The translations under genes and the position numbers were made by a program. The notes under the pieces were generated by a model. The model was not told where the DNA came from. It ran no database searches and saw nothing but the letters and a program-made list of their open reading frames with translations. 64,000 bases of DNA from Berghia stephanieae (Eukaryota; Mollusca; Gastropoda; Nudibranchia; Aeolidiidae). This document shows, in pieces, positions 44,625 to 56,069 of this stretch. The stretch's first letter is position 1. Every line of letters begins with the position of its first letter. The stretch is taken from contig CM067445.1 of assembly GCA_034508935.3 (NCBI GenBank), positions 19,100,583-19,164,582 on the forward strand, in the 5' to 3' direction.

Positions 44625-45205
44625 TCTGAATGACATCGTACAAAGCGCCATCTCTTAAATTCCAACTGATGGCAACGTAAATAACATCAACCATTAAATC
44701 TGTTCTGAATGGCTCGTACTTAATACCAACTCTTAAATTCATTCTGAGTGGCATCACACTTATATCTACTCTTAAATTTATTCTGAATGACATCGCACAT
44801 CTCAAGTCTTAATTTTATTCTGAATGGCATCGTAAACATTATTGTACCCCACTCCATAAATAACAATGCGCAGTCATATCAAGTTAATGATTTGTGATGT
44901 CAGACTATTAATCGTTATATTTTACTAAAAATTAGATTCTTGAAAAAGAAATACCATGACTTATGTTCAAAGATGACGAAATCGGAATCAATTGAGGGTA
45001 GAATAGAAGATTTCTTACACTCTCGCGTTTTTGAAATTGAATTTTGTTTTCAACGTGCCCTCGCAGCCCATTCAGCAGTGTTTGGGAACACGTCTGGAAT
45101 TCCCCACTAAAATGCAGGAATCGTAAAATATCAACTCTTAAATTTAAAATTAGTCTGAATGGCATTGTCCACAATATCAAGTCTTTAATTTAATTTGAGT
45201 GCTAT
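44625..45205. repeat. Degenerate ~57-bp minisatellite
   Basis: The block 'actcttaaattcattctgaa' + 'tggcatcgta' returns with drift at ~44640, 44700, 44755, 44805 and, after a gap, at 45130 and 45185. The minus frame is open over part of it only because the period is a multiple of three. Confidence 0.7.
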
Positions 45206-45431
45206 CGTACTTACTATTATTTTATCGAAACCTTCACGACTCCCTCGACTCCAATAGACACTTCATAAAAAGTAACGGTTGCGATTCGATCGCAGACTGA
45301 ATGAACCAAACATGGCAACCCATCGCCAGACACAATTAATATCCCATAGGGTCACATTTCACTTCCAAAATAATCATAAACATAACATATTATCATCTTG
45401 CCAATCCATTCCATACTGTCATTCTTTATGA

Positions 45432-45665
45432 AACACATTTCAAAATGTCTGGCCAGAAAACACATCCTTCTTATATTAATCAATTAAAATGACCTCATCT
45501 TGTTACAAATTCTCAAATCTAGGAATTTCTAGAAGACTTCCTTGAAGACAAAAGTTTGAGAGTTTTTAAAAAATATGATCATTTCAATCCATTGAGAATT
45601 GAAGGACGAGTTTTTTGGCCAACTTTTTAAAAGGTATACTTATTTTTTAGAGTACGGCAGAATAT
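45432..45665. mobile_element. Palindromic MITE (family H2), diverged
   Basis: Arms 'tggccagaaaacacatcctt' and 'aaggacgagttttttggcca', centre 'aggaatttctagaagacttc', end 'gagtacggcag'. Confidence 0.8.
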
Positions 45666-45751
45666 AAAATTTAACTTTTACCTCTATAGAGTTCTCCAAA
45701 TATTATATATACTCGATACCCTAATTGGACATTTCTGGCCCACTAAAAACT

Positions 45752-46050
45752 TAAGCTTGTTATAAAGCGCAATATCCACTAAACGTGCTCAAAGCGCTTT
45801 ACAAGGGGTCCCTGGCCAACAGCAACATTTAACATGTAGGACGGAACATGACGCCTTTTAGGCGATATTACAATTATTTTCGGACAGAGACAATGCTGTT
45901 AACGGCCAGGTACTCATTTTATACCTGAGTATGGTGAGAGAATGTGAATAAAGAGCCTTCTCCAAGGACTCAACTATGCGCCAAACGAGGCTCGAACCCA
46001 GGACCTTCCAATACGAGAGCGAGTGTCATACCACAAGACCACATAGCCGA
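45752..46050 (-). mobile_element. SINE (family 1), full length
   Basis: Minus strand: GTGGTCTTGTGGTATGACAC, B-box GGGTTCGAGCCTCG, GAGTCCTTGGAGAAGGC, GGTATAAAATGAGTACCTGG, tail 'attgcgctttataacaagct'. Very close to the copy at 23835-24132. Confidence 0.92.
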
Positions 46051-46054
46051 ACAC

Positions 46055-46940
46055 TGCCTCCAAACGGTAATGTGTCAGGGTGATTTTGGTTTTTTCAAAA
46101 TCAAATGTGTAGGCAGAAGTATGAGAATGGTATGGTTTCATCATGCTTTATTGAGGACAATAATATAAATTATTTCTTTACGAGGCTATAACTAAATTAC
46201 ACATAATGTGGTCATTTTAACTTTAAATTCACTATAAGGCATCTTGTTCTCAACCCACATAATAACGTTTTCAGAAGATGGGTTATATATTGATTTTTCT
46301 TTTTTATGAGAGCGAGTATCAGGACTTAAGGATACCAGCCCAAGGATAAAAAAGCATGAAGAATTCAATTACGCGCACAATCCCCTTGTCAGCATATCAA
46401 CTAATAAACAATTGTCGTTCAGGTTCAAACATTGGTCTTAAAAACCATCAATGACTAGATTATGTTTGTCTTGCGGTCTAAAAGTCCTTTTTGAAAATGT
46501 TCATTTTCGTATAATAGTAACAGGCATCTGCTACGGTGGTGGAGGAGAAGAAGATGCCCACAATCTGCTCCAGATCTACCTAAAGAATGCAAAACGAAGA
46601 TGGGATTTTTAACCTGTATGTTTTAAACTGTATGGGCCCCTGACAGATCTGAGGAAAACAACGGTGTTCTTTCCAAACATGAAGACAATATGAGAGGGAA
46701 CGAAGATGAAGAAGTATAATAGTACATTGAAACCTTTGACTGCTTCCTTGCAAGTAGTTTACCTCCACAGCCTTCGGTCAGCATCGTACCTTTATACTAA
46801 ATGGAATATCATCCGATCAGTAGCCTTCTCCTGTCTAACAATCCATTTTTATTTCGTTTTCATTCAATAAGACAAGACTATATTTTCGCAAATTTTTCGT
46901 CAGTATGCTGGTTAACAATAAAGTACTTTCCACTAGCTAA
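46055..46940. other. No recognisable feature
   Basis: Short unsupported frames only. Confidence 0.5.
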
Positions 46941-46941
46941 T

Positions 46942-47215
46942 AGGCCTAGTCACCTACTAAAGTCGGTCCCTGGTTTGAGTCTCGCCGTAACTGGCGCGAA
47001 TTTAAATCCTTGGAAAAAAGCTCTTCTACCCACATTCTTTCACTCTTATCAGGTGTAAAATGAGTACCTGGGCGGTAACAGTGTTGTCTGTGTTTAAAAT
47101 AAAATGTAAGAGCACCTTACAGGAGTAATGTTACGTCCTACATGTTAAGTGTTGCTGTTGACATGTGGCACCTTGTAAACGCTTTGAGCTCATTAAGTGG
47201 ACATTACCCTTTTAA
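46942..47215 (+). mobile_element. SINE (family 1), diverged head
   Basis: Head remnant with B-box-like TGGTTTGAGTCTCG, then CAGGTGTAAAATGAGTACCT, TTACGTCCTACATGTTAAGT, GTAAACGCTTTGAGCTCATT. Confidence 0.85.
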
Positions 47216-47219
47216 AGGG

Positions 47220-48360
47220 CTCATTGGTTTGTCTTTATTACGGACAGGAAATGGGAGTTAAAATATACATGCTAACATTGTGGACTCAATCCTTGATCAT
47301 TTGCGCATAGAATCATAATGTGTTTTGCCAATTGAGCTTGTGTACCAGTGTATGACATCATTCAATACTCGCGGGACCCATACCTCTAAAAGATTGACAA
47401 CATCAAAGGAATATGCTGCCGATAGACACAAGATTCAATGAACCAACCATTGCTCCACATCAGCAGACACAATAAATATTCTAGTCAACCACATCCAAGT
47501 TCCAGGGTTGCCAATTTGGATTTTTAAATTAAAAATTCCATAATTGTGTAGGCTGTTGAGCCGTTTGCATTTAAACACTGGGTATTTTGGAATTTTCTCG
47601 GCAATTTAATCATATCAGTTAATTATACTTATTCAACTGGCATTATATGCCCATTTTGTCACAAATTTGACTTGAAAATTTGGAATAGATTTCGCTACAT
47701 CAACACATTGACTATGACAGATAGATATGAATATGAAGATATAATTTCAACCTTTATATGAATTATAGCAGAAAAAACATTATGTCTGAAACAAATTGAT
47801 AACTTTTAGTAGATTTCTATGGCCTGTTTGGTATATTTTACAAGAGTAATCTGGCAACATTGCCAAGTTTCACGATGCACGTAAATAAGACATGTCTGGC
47901 CAAACAATACAACAACCAGACTGTTACGTGTAGCGGAATAGAGTCTGTGAATAATGCAAACGTTAGTTTCCTTACAGTCCTTTCGTACGTTTTGTGGACA
48001 AGAATTAGAAAGTAGGAAATAACCTTTTTATAATTGATGCTTCCGGTTTCCAGCAACCAATGGATAAAACTAGAAAATAGGTAAATAATTCTCATTCCTT
48101 TTGAGTAATGAGCGCACTTTCGTAAATCGAGCCCGGACCATGTTCTCCTTCTTCGAAAAGACGGGGACGATTCTTATAAAATCGCAACATAACATTGAGG
48201 CAGAGAACATAAGATTTAATCACAAGATATTATCATTATGTAAATCTGGACTTTAATTTTCAAAACAATAAAAAATGTATTTTAATATTTATTATACACT
48301 CTCAATGCGTCGCTGTATTGTATCATAGTGGACACTGTTATTCTGAAATGAATTGCCTTT
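47220..48360. other. No recognisable feature
   Basis: AT-rich unique-looking sequence. Confidence 0.5.
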
Positions 48361-48361
48361 T

Positions 48362-48488
48362 CTTCATCACCTTCTTCTTCTGCTTCTTCTCCTCCTCCTC
48401 TCCCTCCTCCTCTCCCTCCTCCTCTCCCTCCTCCTCCTACTTCCTCTTTTTCTTCTTCTTCTTCTTCTTCTTCTTCTTCTTCTTCTTC

Positions 48489-48546
<58 letters not shown>

Positions 48547-48655
48547 AATATTTCTTCTTCTTCTTCTTCTTCTTCTTCTTCTTCTCTTCTTCTTTCTTCT
48601 TCTTCTTCTTCTTCTTCTCTTCTTCTTCTTCTTCTTTTCTCTTCTTCTTCTTTAC
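48362..48655. repeat. Compound (CTC)n-(TTC)n-(ATC)n-(TTC)n triplet repeat
   Basis: CTCCTCCCT repeats, ~60 bp TTC, ~60 bp ATC, then ~100 bp TTC: an ATC block inside TTC blocks. Confidence 0.95.
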
Positions 48656-48659
48656 GAAG

Positions 48660-50150
48660 GTATATAAGTTTAGGGAAATCAAAACCAAAAATATGATTAT
48701 ATTATTAGGATTTTATCAATCTTGTGAATTCGACAACGCTTTGAGTGTAAACAGCTGCTGGATGGAGCCAGGATTTCAGTCTTGCCATAGAGGGTATAAA
48801 GGAGTGGAGGCAGGCAGTAACTCCTGAGTCTGGCGGGATCCTTCATTCCTCGTGATCTTGTCTCCTATCGGAACTCTAATTGAAATGATTAACAGTCTGT
48901 ATAGTGGAATTCAACGACAACCCCCTAACGTTATTACGCAATGTCTGATAAAACAAAAGAATCCACAGGCTGTGACATGTCCAGGAAAGGAGAATGGAAA
49001 TGGCTGACACATCCGTTTCCGGCATTACTCATTACCTCTTCCATTGTAAAAGAGCGACAACTGCGGAAGCGGAAATAACCAGCATTACAAATAATGAGTA
49101 GGTGACATTGCTTTTTATGCATATCCGTCACTACCAGTCAACCGTCAGAAGAGGACAATTTAAGCCAGGAATTGTATTCATTACTGGGGACAGAATCTCC
49201 TGAATTAGTCTAAAAATAGCATTATTTGTTTTGTTTTTTATTTCAAATTTCTAAGCGCTATGGCAGTGTAATGAGTGATGGACACTGTTTACTCATTATC
49301 AATTCTTATATAACCCAAATTGTTGTGGGTTCATTGCTGTAGTGGAAAACTCGCAAACCAACGACCTTCTAATATGTGCACATCAGTAATGAATAATTCT
49401 CTAAAAAACATACAGCGAAAAATTCTAGTCATCAAATGCTTCGTACTGGCACAATGACAATGTTGAATAATATATCCCAAACTATCAGATTTGGGCATGC
49501 CTTTTTGAGGTAAATGAAAAGAATTTTTTGATTTGCGAGAATTAAAGAGCTCATATTTTTGATTGTTTTAACGTTAAACATATTTCCGGCATCTTGTTCA
49601 TTCCGACATAATACCATATTGAGGCTGTTGGTCACATTTGAAACCACAGTAATTGCTCAGCAGACTTTTTCTCCATTTTCTCTAGCTTTTGATCTTAATG
49701 AATCACCATTGAAATTTATAATGTTATCGAATGCTTGGTTTTTTATTACAGTTTTGCTTATTAATATCACCAGGCAATATCATATTTCAAAAGAATATAA
49801 TTGACGTATGTTTGTTGTTGATTTTTACGTTGTCATTGATGCCCATAAAGCAAAAGATCATTGAGTGCACGAAAGTCGAGCGTCAGTTTGCTGCAGAAGC
49901 TTGTACAGTGTGTTCATCGATGCGATATTTATCGTCACATCACAGCGATTCAGAGCAGGGCAATCCAAGCCGGATGAGAAATCGATTTCATTGACATTGT
50001 TATAGAACGACTTCATCGATTACGTCAATTACGTGAGGATTGCACTATAAATTGTTAATACATTATAAAGTCCTGCGGCACTAGACAAAATGACTGAACC
50101 ATCTCACTATCCTTCTCCATCCCCTGTCTCTCTCTCCCTCACTCCCCCCC
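48660..50150. other. No gene recognised
   Basis: Weak SINE-like trace near 49270-49380 ('gtttactcattatc', then a tRNA-like stretch on the minus strand). Nothing firm. Confidence 0.45.
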
Positions 50151-50157
50151 CCATCTT

Positions 50158-50213
<56 letters not shown>

Positions 50214-50230
50214 TTCTTTTTTCTTTCTCT
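50158..50230. repeat. (CT)n microsatellite
   Basis: CT repeat followed by TTTC-rich sequence. Confidence 0.95.
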
Positions 50231-50274
50231 CTCAGTCCATATCTCTCAATTTAACTGTTCGTCAAAAGGCTACC

Positions 50275-50305
50275 TACTACTACTGCTACAACAACAACAA
50301 CAACA

Positions 50306-50375
<70 letters not shown>

Positions 50376-50400
50376 ATACTACTACGACTACTACTACTAC

Positions 50401-50451
<51 letters not shown>

Positions 50452-50507
50452 CATCACAACTACTATACTACTACTACTACTACTACTACTTACTACTACT
50501 ACTACTA

Positions 50508-50563
<56 letters not shown>

Positions 50564-50576
50564 ACTACTACTACTG
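50275..50576. repeat. (CTA)n triplet repeat
   Basis: About 300 bp of CTA with CAA start and a few single-base breaks. Confidence 0.95.
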
Positions 50577-50639
50577 TCTGTTTTAGTCTTTCACCTCCTC
50601 CTCATCTTCTTCCTCTTGTTCCTCCTTATCCTCCACCCT

Positions 50640-50935
50640 TTTCATCTTCTTCTTCTTCTTCTTCTTCTTGTGCAGTATCTAGTGAGTTGTCGTTAGTAGA
50701 ACTCAAGGAAACAAGTGATCCCATTGGTTGAACGGTTTAAAAAAAACCAAACGATTTGTTTTCCTCTGTGGCTACAGACGTCTTTTGATGTCATTTGTAT
50801 TTGTCAGTGTCAGGCCATGAATTTACGAAGGCCACGTCTATACTCATCCTCCTCCACCTTCTTCTTCTTCTTTTTCACATCCTCCTCCTCCTCCTCTTCT
50901 TCCTCCTCCTCCTCCTCCTCCCTCTTTCCTTCTTG
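50640..50935. repeat. (TTC)n and (TCC)n tracts around a dispersed repeat
   Basis: TTC at 50643-50670 and TCC/TTC at 50850-50933 bracket a copy of the family-S repeat (50688-50850). Confidence 0.85.
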
Positions 50936-52125
50936 CTTCTCATACGTTACGGTAATGGATAATACATGTTATCTTTTATTTTAAAAAGAAACACCCGTAT
51001 CAGACCGTGGCCTTTACGATCAGACCCCATTCAGCTATTACAATCATATGCATGAAACGTGCTTTTTCCCCCACAAAATTGGTGTCAACCACAGCTGTCA
51101 ATAACGTGAATTTCTCCTCTTGCAAATGAAATTAGAAAAGCCATCCTTAAACATGCCAAGTTATCTCTATTATCAATTTTTGTTGTTTTGGCATCTTTTC
51201 CCTTATGGTGAAAATGTGCTTCCATTCCTATAGATAGTTCGAAGATGACGTCACTCATGTCTTTGTTATTGTTTTTTGCCATCCGCGTTTATGAGTAATG
51301 CTCACTGAACTGTATTAACCTGACTATAAACGTTCATGGATACACACAGTTTTGTGTGTTGGTCCGTTATACTTCCGGATGGCAATGTTATGAGCTTCTT
51401 AGCCAAGCGCATACTATCTATAGATAGAATGAAGCTGATGTCAATCGGGACTTTGTTATTGTTTTTTTTTTCAATCCCCGTTTATGAGTAATTCTCACTA
51501 AATTGTATTTACCAGACTATAAACATTTAAGGTTACACATAGTTTTGTGTCTTGGTCCATTATACTTCCGGATGGCAATGTTGTGAGCTTCTTAGCCAAG
51601 CGCACACTATCTATAAAAGATCTTCAGATAAGTTTTTTTCAGGTTTTCAGACCTGTACCGTAGCCATCGTTAACATACAGCCTGACTCTGAAATCCACTA
51701 AGACCCATATTTTTACGTCATTTTTAGTTTTGTGGACCCCAAGTGAGTTGTCTTTAGTTGTGGTCAAGGAAACAAGTGATCCCAATGGTTGAACTGTTGA
51801 ATACAACTCATGATTTGTTTTCTTCTGTGGCCAAAGACTTGTCTTTTGACGTCATCTGTTAGCCAGCATCAGGCCGTTGCTATCGTTAACATATAGCCTG
51901 GCACTAGAACCCTTTAGGACTTGCAGTTTGACGTAATTTTTAAGGTTTATGCAGTGTCTAGTGAGTTGATGTTAGTAGAGCTCAAGGAAACAGGTGATCG
52001 TATTGGTTGAACTGTTTGAATACAACTCGCGATTTGTTTTCTTCTGTGGCCAAAGACTTGTCTTTCGACGTCATTTGTTGACCAGCATCGGGCCATGAGT
52101 TTACGAAGACCACGCCTGTACTCAA
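50688..52125 (+). repeat. Family-S dispersed repeat, three copies
   Basis: Copies at ~50688-50850, ~51738-51945 and ~51957-52125 share GTGAGTTGTCGTTAGTAG-type start, CAAGGAAACAAGTGATCCCA, TTGGTTGAACTGTTTGAATA, CTGTGGCCAAAGACTTGTCT and TTTTGACGTCATTTGTT. The last two are in tandem. Copies 1 and 3 both continue into 'gggccatgagtttacgaaga', so the copied segment included flanking DNA. Confidence 0.82.
51230..51616 (+). mobile_element. Family-R repeat, head-to-tail dimer
   Basis: Two ~191-bp units joined at 'atctatagatag' (~51420). Unit 1 keeps GATGACGTCACTCA; unit 2 has a decayed 'gctgatgtcaatcg'. Both end in GCCAAGCGCA..ACTATCTATA. Confidence 0.9.
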
Positions 52126-52164
52126 ATTTGACGACAATGGCATTTGATTCTGATAGAGACCATT

Positions 52165-52400
52165 TTAAAACAGTAGTCTTTCAGATCCATCAGCCCCATG
52201 GAGCCGGAGGTTATCCCGGTTTCTATAGCGTGAAACGGACAATAGCAATTGCTTGCTACTCTTTGGATAGGACGCTAGTCTATCGCAAAATAATTTTCGC
52301 CAGATCTAACAGACCCAGCTGCCCATTCACTGCTGGGTATACAGGGAGATCAGAAAAAAAATATCGACTGCACCCGGGTTCGATCTGAAACTATTGGGAC
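52165..52400 (-). mobile_element. SINE (family 2)
   Basis: Minus strand: B-box-like GATCGAACCCGGGTGC, CTCCCTGTATACCCAGCAGT, GACTAGCGTCCTATCCAAAG, GCAAGCAATTGCTATTGTCC, GGGATAACCTCCGGCTCCAT. The A-box half of the head is eroded. Confidence 0.85.
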
Positions 52401-52671
52401 CCCCTAACAGAGTCCATAACCTTCTGGAATCTCAGAGCCTGACATTGCACACAAGATTACGTCAAAATATTATGCAACGACTACCAAAAGAGGTTGAACA
52501 GTGAGTTTTATTCAATAGTACAACCAAAGGGATCATTTGTCTCCTTAAGCATTATTCACACCAACTCTTTTCCTTTTCTTATGATAATTGTCTCTCTGTA
52601 TAGTGAGTAATTTTTAGGAAAGTTTCAGTTAGCTAACATCAGATTGGGTATCCCTATATTAATCTCCTGAG

Positions 52672-52945
52672 TGTTCCAAAAGCTGAGTTGGTAGAGCACT
52701 CGCTTCAGGCGCAAATGGACCGAAATCGATCCCGGGGGCAGTCGAGATTTCTTTTTGCATTCTCCCTGTCCATCTAGCAGTGATTGTGGCAGCTGGGTCT
52801 GATAGATATGTATGAAAGTGCTTTGCCATTGACTAGGGTCCTATCCAAAAAATAAGTAGCAATTGCTTTTGTCCGTTTCACACTATTGGAACTAAGATAA
52901 ACTCTGGCTCCATGAGTCTAATGGCTCTGAAAGACTACTACTAAT
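52672..52945 (+). mobile_element. SINE (family 2), full length
   Basis: Head AAAAGCTGAGTTGGTAGAGC..CGCTTCAGGCGCAAATGGAC, GATCCCGGGG, then CATTCTCCCTGTCCATCTAG, CAGCTGGGTCTGATAG, GGTCCTATCCAAAAAATAAG, CTCTGGCTCCATGAGTCTAA. Confidence 0.88.
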
Positions 52946-53082
52946 GTTTATCTCCAGATTAGTCCGTGTGTCCTGTTTAAAGTGTGTACATGCCGTACAC
53001 TCATATTATAATAACAAACAAGCATAAATCGGACAAACAACGATGTCAATGTTGCTTTGGCATACACATAACGTTTCGGCTT

Positions 53083-53640
53083 TGTGATCATGAGGTATGA
53101 CACTCGGCTTTAGGTCCCGTGTTCGAGCCTCGCTGTGGGCAAAAAGTTGCTTCTTTCGAGAAGCATCATTTCTCGAATTCTCCCACCGTACTCAGGTGTA
53201 AAATTAGTACTTTGCCAGTAACAGCGTTGTCTCTGTCAAAAGGATAGTGTAAAATAAAAGCGCCATACTGGCTTCATGTCTCATTCTACATGTTAAGTGA
53301 TGCTGTTGGTTTGGACTCCCGCTGAGCACAATGGGAGCGATCTATACTAACTTTCCATGTGCTCGAGGTCATTGGTCACATTGCAAAATGTGCTCAAAGT
53401 GACCCACATAGTGAAAAGTGCTCACAGCTTTCGAAATATCTAACATCACGATTGGTCATTTGTTCAGTTTGACATATGTGTATGTTTACAAATTTCACAA
53501 ACAAAGCAGCGTGTTTACATTTTAAATGAAATATCCAATCGTTGTACAGCAACAAATCATGTGATTGATGACTTGGTTGGACGAAAACCTAAATATAGAT
53601 CGCTCCCATTAGTTGATATTACAGCACCAGTTCACCAGCT
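53083..53640 (+). mobile_element. SINE (family 1), split by a MITE
   Basis: Head GTGATCATGAGGTATGACAC and B-box GTGTTCGAGCCTCG, middle CAGGTGTAAAATTAGTACTT, then 'ctgagcaca' up to 53330. The tail resumes after the MITE as 'tagttgatattacagcac', matching the usual 'gagcacatttagtggatatt'. Confidence 0.85.
53331..53609. mobile_element. MITE with ~17-bp terminal inverted repeats, inside a SINE tail
   Basis: Starts ATGGGAGCGATCTATAC and ends ATATAGATCGCTCCCAT, ~279 bp, non-coding. The SINE context defines its limits, but no clear target duplication is visible. Confidence 0.87.
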
Positions 53641-53658
53641 TTTAAAAAATCAAAATTA

Positions 53659-53740
53659 TAATAATAAATGGCATTTATATAGCGCTTTACCCCGTTGTCA
53701 CAGGCTCTAAGCGCTTTACAGTGATATAAAACAAAACCTA
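53659..53740 (-). mobile_element. SINE/LINE 3' tail fragment
   Basis: Reads 'cactgtaaagcgcttagagc' then 'ggtaaagcgctatataaatg' on the minus strand, the widespread tail motif of tRNA-type SINEs. Upstream part absent. Confidence 0.6.
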
Positions 53741-53744
53741 TTAC

Positions 53745-54490
53745 AGTGAGACAAGTGTGAAGGAAACGTGATACGAATTCAATTTAACAACAACAAAATA
53801 TGAAAATAATATTGCAACATTATGACGTAAAAAGATAAAACTTTAAGCGAGATTTGAACGTTGTCAATGAATCCGAGCATCTATAATGTGATGCTTCAAA
53901 TGTGGTTTAATGTGTTCAATTCACAACTGCATGTGACGTTTATCTCATACCCAAGGCTGAATGGATTCAACTATCAATAGAATAATACAACCAGCAATAG
54001 TGCTATAATATGTGTAATTGAATCATCGATCTCTCTACACACCCACATTTATCTTTCTTGACAACTTGTCTCATTCATCATCATAATCATAATGATTATA
54101 AATTGATTTTGGACGATATGGTTACATTCTTGTTTGTTTTTGCCTGGCGTCAGATCGATGGCTACAGGCCTGTGAAATGTGATTATATCGGAGTGATCAA
54201 CTCGTCCTGTTATGTCGACGTTTCCCCGGGTAATTATATTTATATACGACAATAATGACGTTAACACATTGCCTTATCCATGCCTTTGATAACATACAGA
54301 CTTACTCATTCACACAAGGACACACAAACGTTAAACACACACAAACGCACACCCAACGCAACATAATACACATAAATTCTTTTAATTTTTCGTGCATATA
54401 ATATGCTTATTTTGGGAAAAGGTGTTTTCCAAATGTTTGCATAAGCAAGCGAGTCTCAAAATGTGAGAAAACATTCTGTTGTATTGATAC
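53745..54490. other. No gene recognised
   Basis: A 65-codon plus and a 72-codon minus frame overlap at 54050-54267 without support. Short CA-rich stretch at 54300-54350. Confidence 0.45.
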
Positions 54491-54494
54491 TATG

Positions 54495-54872
54495 TATTTA
54501 GGAAAATAGTACCACAACATCCACCAGCCGAATATAACGTTCCACCAAAACACTGTGTATAATCTTGAACGTCTATGGCCTGAATGATATATTTAGTGAG
54601 AAATAATCACCAACATTGCTGTCTATACACAATGGTAAAGTGATGAGTGACGTAAATTTCGTTCTTCCACTGATGCTATGCCTTTAGGTAAAATACTCAT
54701 AACATCCGCAGCCGGAAATAACGTACAAACAAACAAAACTATGTCTAACCTGAAATGTTTATAGTCTGACTGATAGAATTCTTGAGAACTAAACATTAAA
54801 ATAGCTGTCTAAAAACAATAACAAAGAGCTGAGTGACGTTTATTTCCTTCCTTCTATAGATGGAAAGAAGTT
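54495..54872 (-). mobile_element. Family-R repeat, two diverged tandem copies
   Basis: Minus strand shows the same order twice (TGACGT.., TTTATAGTCTGA-like and CGTTATTTCCGGCTGCGGAT-like blocks) with many changes. An older dimer than that at 51230-51616. Confidence 0.6.
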
Positions 54873-54933
54873 GACGTCACCCAGCTTTTTGTTAATGATT
54901 TTAGTATTTCAAGTATTCTCCTGTCTACATCTC

Positions 54934-55198
54934 AGTACTGACCAAAAGCCACTTCGCAGCGGCGGGGCTTTAAGTCAGTACTGAAGATGAACGATTGCTC
55001 CTGTTCATAGCCCTGGCCTATTCTCATTTGGGCTTGCCATTAATTTTAATCAATATTCATTTTATATTAATATGACTATCAAAGAATGTGAGAGTAACTA
55101 AACTGAAAAAAATACATCACTGTCGATAAATAGGTGTTTGGAAAATATTCGTCAGAACCGACGAACACGGACTAAGGTGCATCTTCAGTACTGACCAA
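54934..55198. mobile_element. Inverted-repeat element with cagtactga ends
   Basis: GTCAGTACTGAAGATG (54974-54989) pairs with CATCTTCAGTACTGAC (55181-55196). 'cagtactgaccaa' also occurs at 54934, making a short palindrome with 54974. Confidence 0.65.
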
Positions 55199-55639
55199 TG
55201 GGTGCTATAAAAGTTTATAAGAATAAACGCTCTGTTATATTTCCGCAGAAGCGTTTGTTATATGTTCGTTATTTTTAGAAGAATACAATGAGATATTTTA
55301 CAATTGAATACTCATTCTTAAGTGGTAAAACAGAATCATTTATGAAATTATTAGGATAGTTACAACATCACAAAGTACTGGCTAAGGATGAAATAACGCT
55401 GAACTAGGGATTGCATGGGTTTATAGTAGATATAAATTCAAATGAAGTCAAGAAAAATACACTCTAATAGCCAACTTTTTTATTTTTCCTTAAGGAGCAA
55501 TCTGCCTGCTGGTATCGAGTTTTTGAGCAATATTCTGAACAAGATGCACAAAACAGACAATCAGAAAACAACATGTTTTTCGTTTTGTAATTTGTAGAAC
55601 GACAATATGAATCAGTCCAAATGGGTCATTTGAATTTTT

Positions 55640-56063
55640 TGAAGGAAGAGGAAGAGAAGAAGAAGAAGAAGAAGAAGAAGAAGAAGAAGAAGAAGAGAAG
55701 AAGAAGAAGAAGAAGAAGAAGAAGAAGAAGAAGAAGAAGAAGAAGAAGAAGAAGAAGAAGAAGAAGAAGAAGAAGAAGAAGAAGAAAAGAAGAAGAAGAA
55801 GAAGAAGAAGAAGAAGAAGAAGAAGAAGAAGAAGAAGAAGAAGAAGAAGAAGAAGAGAAGAAGAAGAAGAAGAAGAAGAGAAGAAGAAGAAGAAGAAGAG
55901 AGAAGAAGAAGAAGAAGAAGAAGAGAAGAAGAAGAGAAGAAGAAGAAGAAGAAGAAGAAGAAGAAGAAGAAGAGAAGAAGAGAAAAAAAAAGGACAAAAC
56001 GAAAAAAAAAAGAGGATGAAGCAGAGGAAGAAGAAAAAGAAGAAAAGAAGAAGAAGAAGAAGA
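55640..56063. repeat. (GAA)n triplet repeat
   Basis: About 420 bp of GAA with agaga breaks. The longest homopurine tract in the window. Confidence 0.96.
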
Positions 56064-56069
56064 AATATT

